Below are positions 6,535 through 9,971 of a DNA stretch of 9,971 nt, one piece after another. The notes beneath the pieces were generated by a model. The model did no database searches. It was given only the letters and a program-made list of their open reading frames with translations, and had not been told where the DNA came from. The translations under genes and the position numbers were made by a program. The first letter of the stretch is position 1; each line of letters opens with the position of its first letter. Source of the DNA: Halovenus sp. (GTDB lineage: Archaea; Halobacteriota; Halobacteria; Halobacteriales; Haloarculaceae); NCBI GenBank assembly GCA_003551265.1, contig PUMG01000127.1:1-9971 (forward strand), read 5' to 3'.

Positions 6535-7122
6535 TCAGTGCGACCGTTCGAAATCGTGTACCTGAACACTCGCATAGCGAGAGCCACCCAGTCGACCGAC
6601 GGCGTCGATTTTGTGTACGTCGACTTTCCCGTCAGTGAGGAGTGCATCGTCGATGTGGACGTGCACGACGTCACCCAGAATCACGAGGTGGTTGTACACC
6701 CTCATGGAGTCGTACAGCGTACACTCGACGTTGACGGGACTTTCAGCAACGCGAGGAGGTGAGACCGCGACAGAGTCCTCCCGTTCGATTCCCGCGAAGT
6801 CGAACTCACTTTCTTCGGGCGCAATCGAGTCACTCGTCGTATCCATCTGCTCGACGAGCGATTCGGTGACGAGGTTCACGACGAACTCCTCGGTCTCGAG
6901 AACGTTTCTCGGCGTGTCCTTGGGCGTTTCGTCGTGGATGTCGGAGGAGAACATCACCACTGGAGGCGACGGAGACCCCGCACAGACGTTGTTGTAGTGG
7001 CTGAAAGGAGCGATGTTATCTCTCCCTTCGGCGTCGACAGTGCTTATCCAGCCGATCGGACGTGGAACCGTGACGGTCGTCATCTCCCGATACATATCAC
7101 GGTTCGCCGAGTCGATCTCCAT
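6535..7122 (-). CDS. flavin reductase family protein (FMN-binding split barrel)
   Basis: A 195-residue member of the flavin reductase-like family (PF01613, the DIM6/NTAB group). Such proteins bind FMN in a split beta-barrel and use NAD(P)H to make reduced flavin for a partner monooxygenase. Visible signatures: VPRPIGWISTVDAEGRDNIA at about 19-38, the APFSHYNNV flavin-binding turn, PPVVMFSS, the KDTPRNVLETEEFVVNLV segment and, near the C-terminus, LGGSRYA. The reading frame extends upstream to 7269, but the ATG at 7122 is chosen because the family starts here and a TATA box lies 30 nt before it. It is divergent from arsR. It is a possible reductase partner for the LLM oxidoreductase at 1175-2200, as RutF serves RutA. 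Against this, it is separated from that gene by more than 4 kb and by the AT-rich island. Confidence 0.85.
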   Translation of the reverse strand: MEIDSANRDMYREMTTVTVPRPIGWISTVDAEGRDNIAPFSHYNNVCAGSPSPPVVMFSSDIHDETPKDTPRNVLETEEFVVNLVTESLVEQMDTTSDSIAPEESEFDFAGIEREDSVAVSPPRVAESPVNVECTLYDSMRVYNHLVILGDVVHVHIDDALLTDGKVDVHKIDAVGRLGGSRYASVQVHDFERSH

Positions 7123-7147
7123 TGTTCTGCTAGATGGGACACCCGCC

Positions 7148-7156
7148 GAAATAAAC
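7148..7156 (-). promoter_or_regulatory. TATA box of the flavin reductase gene
   Basis: On the minus strand this reads GTTTATTTC, centred about 30 nt before the ATG at 7122. It supports that start and a leaderless transcript. Confidence 0.5.
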
Positions 7157-7189
7157 GTCGCGGCCAGGGCGTCATGCAGTCTGGCGAAA

Positions 7190-7231
7190 CGGAACAGTGT
7201 CTCTGACGAACCGGAACAGAGTGTCGCTGAC
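7190..7231. repeat. imperfect direct repeat in the flavin reductase/arsR intergenic region
   Basis: CGGAACAGTGTCTCTGAC (7190-7207) and CGGAACAGAGTGTCGCTGAC (7212-7231) match apart from a two-base insertion and one change. They lie between the two divergent promoters, so they could bind a regulator of both genes. No gene covers them. Confidence 0.4.
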
Positions 7232-7267
7232 TGCCGACTTTCACGACTCGGCGGGCAGACCACAACC

Positions 7268-7294
7268 ATTATATTAGATTATACTAATATTAGT
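7268..7294. promoter_or_regulatory. arsR promoter and autoregulatory operator candidate
   Basis: An AT-rich block just before arsR combines TATA-like sequence (TTATATTA, 7269-7276) with three half-sites: ATTAG (7273-7277), CTAAT (7284-7288) and ATTAG (7289-7293). The last two form the perfect 12-bp palindrome ACTAATATTAGT (7283-7294), ending 12 bp before the ATG. The first two form a second dyad with a 6-bp spacer. ArsR-family repressors usually bind such dyads in their own promoters, so autorepression is likely; it is not shown. Confidence 0.6.
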
Positions 7295-7306
7295 AATTGC
7301 TAAAGT

Positions 7307-7675
7307 ATGACGCAGAAATCGAACGGAAGTGTGGCCTCCACAGCGTCCCGACAGCGCAGTTGCTGTGAGGCAGGCCACGCTCTGACGGAGGAGGAACTGG
7401 CGGCGGACATCCAGGTGCTCGCGGCGATGGGGAACGAAACCCGATACGAGGCGCTCCGATTCATCGCGGAGAGCGACACCGGCGTCTGTGGCTGTGAACT
7501 GCAGCCTGCACTCGGCGTGACGCAGGGCGCGGTCAGTCAGGCGCTCTCGCGACTGTACGCGGCTGGACTCCTCACGCGCCGCAAAGAAGGCCGGTGGCGA
7601 TACTACAGCGCGACACCGCAGGCACAGCGACTTCTCGACGTCCTCGACGCAACCAGACAATCCAGCGATGACTGA
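7307..7675 (+). CDS. arsR: ArsR-family winged-helix transcriptional regulator
   Basis: A 122-residue metalloregulator-type repressor. ArsR/SmtB proteins bind operator DNA as dimers and let go when arsenite, antimonite or another thiophilic metal binds. The winged-helix domain runs from about 33 to 112: QVLAAMGNETRYEALRFIA (36-54), the recognition-helix region LGVTQGAVSQALSRLYAAGL (69-88), and the wing RRKEGRWRYYSA (91-102). The metal-sensing pair is C61 and C63 in GVCGCELQ, the usual CxC of As(III) sensors, and an extra C19-C20 pair in the N-terminal tail could give a third thiol. Its stop overlaps the start of the arsM remnant by 8 bp, the usual arsR-arsM coupling in haloarchaea. The operator-like palindrome just upstream suggests autoregulation. 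The sensed metal is inferred from the cysteines and the arsM remnant only. Confidence 0.9.
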   Translation: MTQKSNGSVASTASRQRSCCEAGHALTEEELAADIQVLAAMGNETRYEALRFIAESDTGVCGCELQPALGVTQGAVSQALSRLYAAGLLTRRKEGRWRYYSATPQAQRLLDVLDATRQSSDD

Positions 7676-7919
7676 CAACACATCCTCGACAGACGACAGC
7701 GGCACCAGTGCGGCCGAACAGCGGAGAATGGTGCGGGAGCGATACGGAAACATCGCGACCGATGGGACCGACTGCTGTGAGGGCACCGACAACCGCACGG
7801 ACCTCATCGGCTACTCCGAGGAGGAAGCCGACGGCGTCGACAGACACGAGATAGTCCACTCCGGGCGGTCGGCGTCGCAGTCGGACTCGCAGTGCTCGGT
7901 ATGCTGTCACTCACGCTGA
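7668..7919 (+). pseudogene. arsM: truncated arsenite methyltransferase (N-terminal remnant)
   Basis: The first ~57 codons look like the start of haloarchaeal ArsM: an acidic leader, then MVRERYGNIATDGTDCC with the conserved Cys-Cys pair (residues 36-37), then the IGYSEEEADGV block (47-57). In intact ArsM this block is followed by the LGLGCGNP-type start of the SAM-binding methyltransferase domain. Here the match stops at about base 7840. The rest of the frame, to the stop at 7917-7919, is the protease gene read out of frame. The SAM-binding fold and the As-binding C-terminal cysteines are missing, so the product cannot methylate arsenite. The 83-residue frame may still be translated through overlap with arsR. 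Identification rests on a short segment, but position after arsR and motif order agree. Confidence 0.7.
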
Positions 7920-8602
7920 TTGCGGTCATCGGGACGTTCTTCGGTGTCCTCGTACGGCTTCCGGTTCTGGTTGCCCTCGCAATCGCGGTCACCGTCGCTC
8001 ACTTCCTCGGTTTCGTCGGAGTCGCCTGGGTGTACCTCCGTAACAGAGGCTACGACAGCGAACGACAGCGGTCGTACATCGGTCTCCACACACCGACGGC
8101 GCGTCAACTGGGGCTGGTAGTTGCAGCAAATCTCATCATCGTGGCGCTGCTTGCCGTGCTCCTCGGGGTCGTCGAGGCGTTCTCGCTGTTGCCCGCCGAG
8201 GAGGGAACCCCGGTACAGGAGGAACTCGATGAGTTCGGTGTGGGCGTCTACCTCGTCCTCGTGGCGTTCATGCTGGCCGTCGTCGGCCCGACCGAGGAGG
8301 TTCTGTACCGGGGCGTCATCCAGAACCGACTCCGCGAACAGCTCTCGGTGGTCCCTGCCATCGCCATCGCGTCTGCGGTGTTCACCGCCATCCACCTCCA
8401 GATATTCATGGTCGGGAGCGGCGTCCTCGGCGTCGTCATCGGCTTTCTCGCGCTGTTCATCCCGTCGCTCGTCCTCGGCGCAGTGTACGAGTACACCGAG
8501 AACATCGTCGTCCCGTCACTCGTTCACGGCATCCACAACTCGCTCATCATCACTGTGCTGTTTTTCGGGCCGCCGTTTCTTACAGACTACGTGACGTTCT
8601 GA
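7892..8602 (+). CDS. CPBP-family intramembrane metalloprotease, probably N-terminally truncated
   Basis: A 236-residue membrane protein of the CPBP (Rce1/CAAX protease and bacteriocin-processing, Abi) family. Hydrophobic segments lie at about 1-48, 73-100, 118-135, 152-175, 177-199 and 209-232. The three active-site motifs are intact: EEVLYR (E135, E136, R140), FTAIH (H168) and HGIHN (H212, N216). The GTG at 7892 is the first usable start, but protein-like hydrophobic sequence in the same frame continues upstream to about 7850 (SPLRAVGVAVGLA) with no ATG, GTG or TTG in it. The open frame reaches back to a stop at 7778-7780, across the arsM remnant. So the original start seems to have been lost at the junction with arsM. 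Catalytic parts remain, so it may be functional if translated from GTG 7892 or ATG 7901. The substrate is unknown. Confidence 0.8.
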   Translation: MLGMLSLTLIAVIGTFFGVLVRLPVLVALAIAVTVAHFLGFVGVAWVYLRNRGYDSERQRSYIGLHTPTARQLGLVVAANLIIVALLAVLLGVVEAFSLLPAEEGTPVQEELDEFGVGVYLVLVAFMLAVVGPTEEVLYRGVIQNRLREQLSVVPAIAIASAVFTAIHLQIFMVGSGVLGVVIGFLALFIPSLVLGAVYEYTENIVVPSLVHGIHNSLIITVLFFGPPFLTDYVTF

Positions 8603-8897
8603 GTCAATTATGACTGTGGCTGGCATCGTCAACCTCATCCAGAAGAGTCTGAGATACCGTTTGACCACTTCCAGCAGCGAGCGTCACCGGACGAGAGCTA
8701 TCAGTATCTCGGTGTCGAGTTTCGAGAGAGAACACCGATCGGGCTGGTGTGGGAAGTGACTACAACACGGTTGCCCAGAGTTCTTCGAGCAAGGTGGACA
8801 TCCTGATTGCTCCAGACACGAACCAGCGTTCGGTCGGCGCAGGAGCCCGTGTTCGCGTTCGGCTTCGAAAACTGCGTCCGTTCCACCGTGTTTATGA
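8603..8897 (+). pseudogene. degraded zinc-ribbon-like protein
   Basis: No intact gene lies between the protease and the EthD gene, but two frames look once-coding. From 8609 one frame has DCGWHRQP followed by a plausible protein stretch (FDHFQQRASPDESYQYLGVE ... FRERTPIGLVWE) to about 8755. It then turns to nonsense and stops at 8804-8806. In the next frame, after a stop at 8757-8759, comes FFEQGGHPDCSRHE (8781-8822), running to a stop at 8895-8897. Joined, these give Cys and His groups spaced like a zinc-binding protein. There is no start codon near 8609. The simplest reading is a small zinc-ribbon gene that has lost its start and gained a frameshift. I could not name its family. Confidence 0.4.
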
Positions 8898-8917
8898 CTT
8901 GCGCCGGAGAACTCCGG
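8890..8917 (+). promoter_or_regulatory. promoter and dyad operator candidate of the EthD gene
   Basis: The TATA-like GTTTATGA (8890-8897) lies about 28 nt before the ATG at 8922. Right after it is a perfect dyad, CCGGAG-AA-CTCCGG (8904-8917), ending 4 bp before the start. A leaderless mRNA would begin within or just after it. It may be a repressor site, or a small hairpin if it is transcribed. Confidence 0.5.
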
Positions 8918-8921
8918 AGTG

Positions 8922-9638
8922 ATGTACAAGCATATCGCACTCCTGGTCCGCCAGGACGGGATGAGCCACGAGGAGTTCGTCGAACACTGGCAGGAGACGC
9001 ACACACCGATTGCGAAGGATATCGAGGGCGTCGTCCGGTACCAGCAGGTGTTACCGACCGAACCCGAACACGCCGAGTTCGACGGCATCGCCGAACTCTA
9101 CTTCGAGACGCTCGAGGAGCTCTATGCGGCGCTCGGGAGTCCCGGCTCGCGCGATTACGACCCGACAAAAGAGGTCGCCGCGAAAGCCCGCGAGGACGTC
9201 GACAACTTCCTCGCCATCGAGAAGCGCCCGCGGTTCATCGGCGAGGAAATCGTCCAGAGAGACGAGGTCGACGGCGACACCGAGGGGCTGTACAAACACT
9301 CGGCGTTTCTCGTCCGCCAGGACGGGATGAGCCACGAAGAGTTCGTCGAGTACTGGCAGCACAACCACACGCCGATTGCACGCGAAATCGAGGGCGTCGT
9401 GAAGTACAACACCGTCCTCCCGGCCGACCCCGAGAACGCGGAGTTCGACGGTGTCGCCGAACTCTACTTCGACGACCTCGAAAAGCTCTACGACGCGCTG
9501 GGGAGCGAGGGGTCACGTGATTACGACCCCGAGAAGGGGAAGGCGAAGGAGGCCCGCGAGGACGTCGACAACTTCCTCGCCATCGACGAGCGTCCGCGTC
9601 TCATCGGACAGGAGCGACTCGTCAAAGACCAGGGGTAG
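8922..9638 (+). CDS. tandem two-domain EthD-like / dimeric alpha-beta barrel protein
   Basis: A 238-residue protein built from two near-identical halves, at about 2-115 and 124-234, offset by exactly 122 residues. Each half has the EthD-like pattern: a YKH-x-A-x-LVRQDGMSHEEFVE strand-helix, a H-x-PIA turn, a central strand, FDG-x-AELYF, LYDALGS-x-GSRDYDP, then the shared end AREDVDNFLAI-x-x-RPR-IG. EthD proteins (PF07110) fold as ferredoxin-like barrels that normally pair as dimers; here two copies in one chain could form the barrel internally. Known relatives act in polyketide, quinone or ether-fuel metabolism, often without a clear reaction. The ATG at 8922 is chosen over the GTG at 8919 by TATA spacing and because the repeat begins at its second codon. 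The HD-domain gene starts 3 bp after the stop, so the two are probably one operon. Confidence 0.85.
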   Translation: MYKHIALLVRQDGMSHEEFVEHWQETHTPIAKDIEGVVRYQQVLPTEPEHAEFDGIAELYFETLEELYAALGSPGSRDYDPTKEVAAKAREDVDNFLAIEKRPRFIGEEIVQRDEVDGDTEGLYKHSAFLVRQDGMSHEEFVEYWQHNHTPIAREIEGVVKYNTVLPADPENAEFDGVAELYFDDLEKLYDALGSEGSRDYDPEKGKAKEAREDVDNFLAIDERPRLIGQERLVKDQG

Positions 9639-9641
9639 CGA

Positions 9642-9971
9642 ATGATGACCGACCACGAGAACCAGGTTCGTGAGGCGTTTCCGGAGCTCGAACACATCGA
9701 CGACGACCAGTTGCGCGAGCAGGTCGTCGAGGCGTGGGTCCGGGGACTCGAGCGAGGCGGGTGGCAGGACATCGAGGACATCCCCTACGCCTGGAACATC
9801 CACGAGGTGTCGAACGTCGAGCACGTGCGAGGGGTGACGCGCATCGCCCGTGAGGGCGCACGCGAACAGCGCGAGTTCCACGGCGCAGACCCGGACGTCG
9901 ATACCGTGCTCGCGGCCGCGCTGCTCCACGACGTGGGCAAGTGCTACGAGTACACCGACCACGTCGACGAC
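9642..9971 (+). CDS. HD-domain phosphohydrolase (partial, runs off the window)
   Basis: 110 codons are present, open to the last base. The start is an ATG pair at 9642 and 9645, 3 bp after the EthD stop; a G-rich AGGGGT at 9631-9636 could act as a weak ribosome binding site. The HD signature is visible: H61 in NVEHVRGVTRIA and the metal-binding H96-D97 in AALLHDVGK. The first 50 residues are acidic and helical (VREAFPELEHI). HD proteins use bound metal to hydrolyse phosphate esters, such as nucleotides or cyclic dinucleotides; the C-terminal part that would show the subfamily is outside the window. Tight linkage to the EthD gene suggests a shared role, unknown at present. Confidence 0.85.
   Translation, partial: MMTDHENQVREAFPELEHIDDDQLREQVVEAWVRGLERGGWQDIEDIPYAWNIHEVSNVEHVRGVTRIAREGAREQREFHGADPDVDTVLAAALLHDVGKCYEYTDHVDD

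Noticed and set aside
7274..7807. 177-codon minus-strand frame opposite arsR and the arsM remnant
   Set aside because: The plus-strand arsR has clear motifs; this frame has no recognisable domain and covers the operator region.
1..9971. CRISPR arrays, tRNA or rRNA genes, transposases and integrases
   Set aside because: No regularly spaced repeats, cloverleaf-like RNA genes or mobile-element proteins were seen on either strand.

Overview
This window comes from a haloarchaeon (class Halobacteria). The genes are GC-rich with strong G/C third-position bias, the proteins are rich in Asp and Glu, and several genes start 25-30 nt downstream of an archaeal TATA box with no room for a ribosome binding site, which suggests leaderless mRNAs. 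All functional calls come from reading motifs; no database search was run.

Layout. Bases 1-131 hold the C-terminal tail of an oligo/dipeptide-type ABC transporter ATPase. Next come pyrE (179-712) and an unknown 128-residue protein (773-1159). Bases 1175-6031 hold four enzyme genes in alternating orientation: a luciferase-like (LLM) flavin-dependent oxidoreductase (-), a dihydropyrimidinase/hydantoinase-type cyclic amidohydrolase (+), an M20-type N-carbamoyl/allantoate amidohydrolase (-) and a D-2-hydroxyacid dehydrogenase (+). The gene pairs share two compact divergent promoter regions (2201-2309 and 4997-5068). A very AT-rich gene-free stretch (about 6045-6425, near 26 % GC) separates them from an FMN-type flavin reductase (-), which is divergent from an ArsR-family regulator (+).

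Downstream of arsR is a recombination scar. The first ~57 codons of an arsenite methyltransferase (arsM) run out of frame into a CPBP-family membrane protease gene that has lost its own start. Then comes a degraded zinc-ribbon-like ORF. Last is a healthy two-gene unit: a protein made of two tandem EthD-like domains, and the start of an HD-domain phosphohydrolase that runs off the window.

How they may work together (inference). Cyclic amidohydrolase plus N-carbamoyl hydrolase is the standard ring-opening and decarbamoylation pair for dihydropyrimidines, hydantoins or allantoin. The LLM enzyme and flavin reductase resemble the two halves of a two-component flavin monooxygenase, as RutA and RutF do in uracil breakdown. 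The importer fragment, pyrE and the hydroxyacid dehydrogenase would fit uptake, salvage and disposal of products. No known pathway has exactly this set, so the window may hold a variant heterocyclic-nitrogen catabolic locus whose substrate cannot be read from sequence alone.
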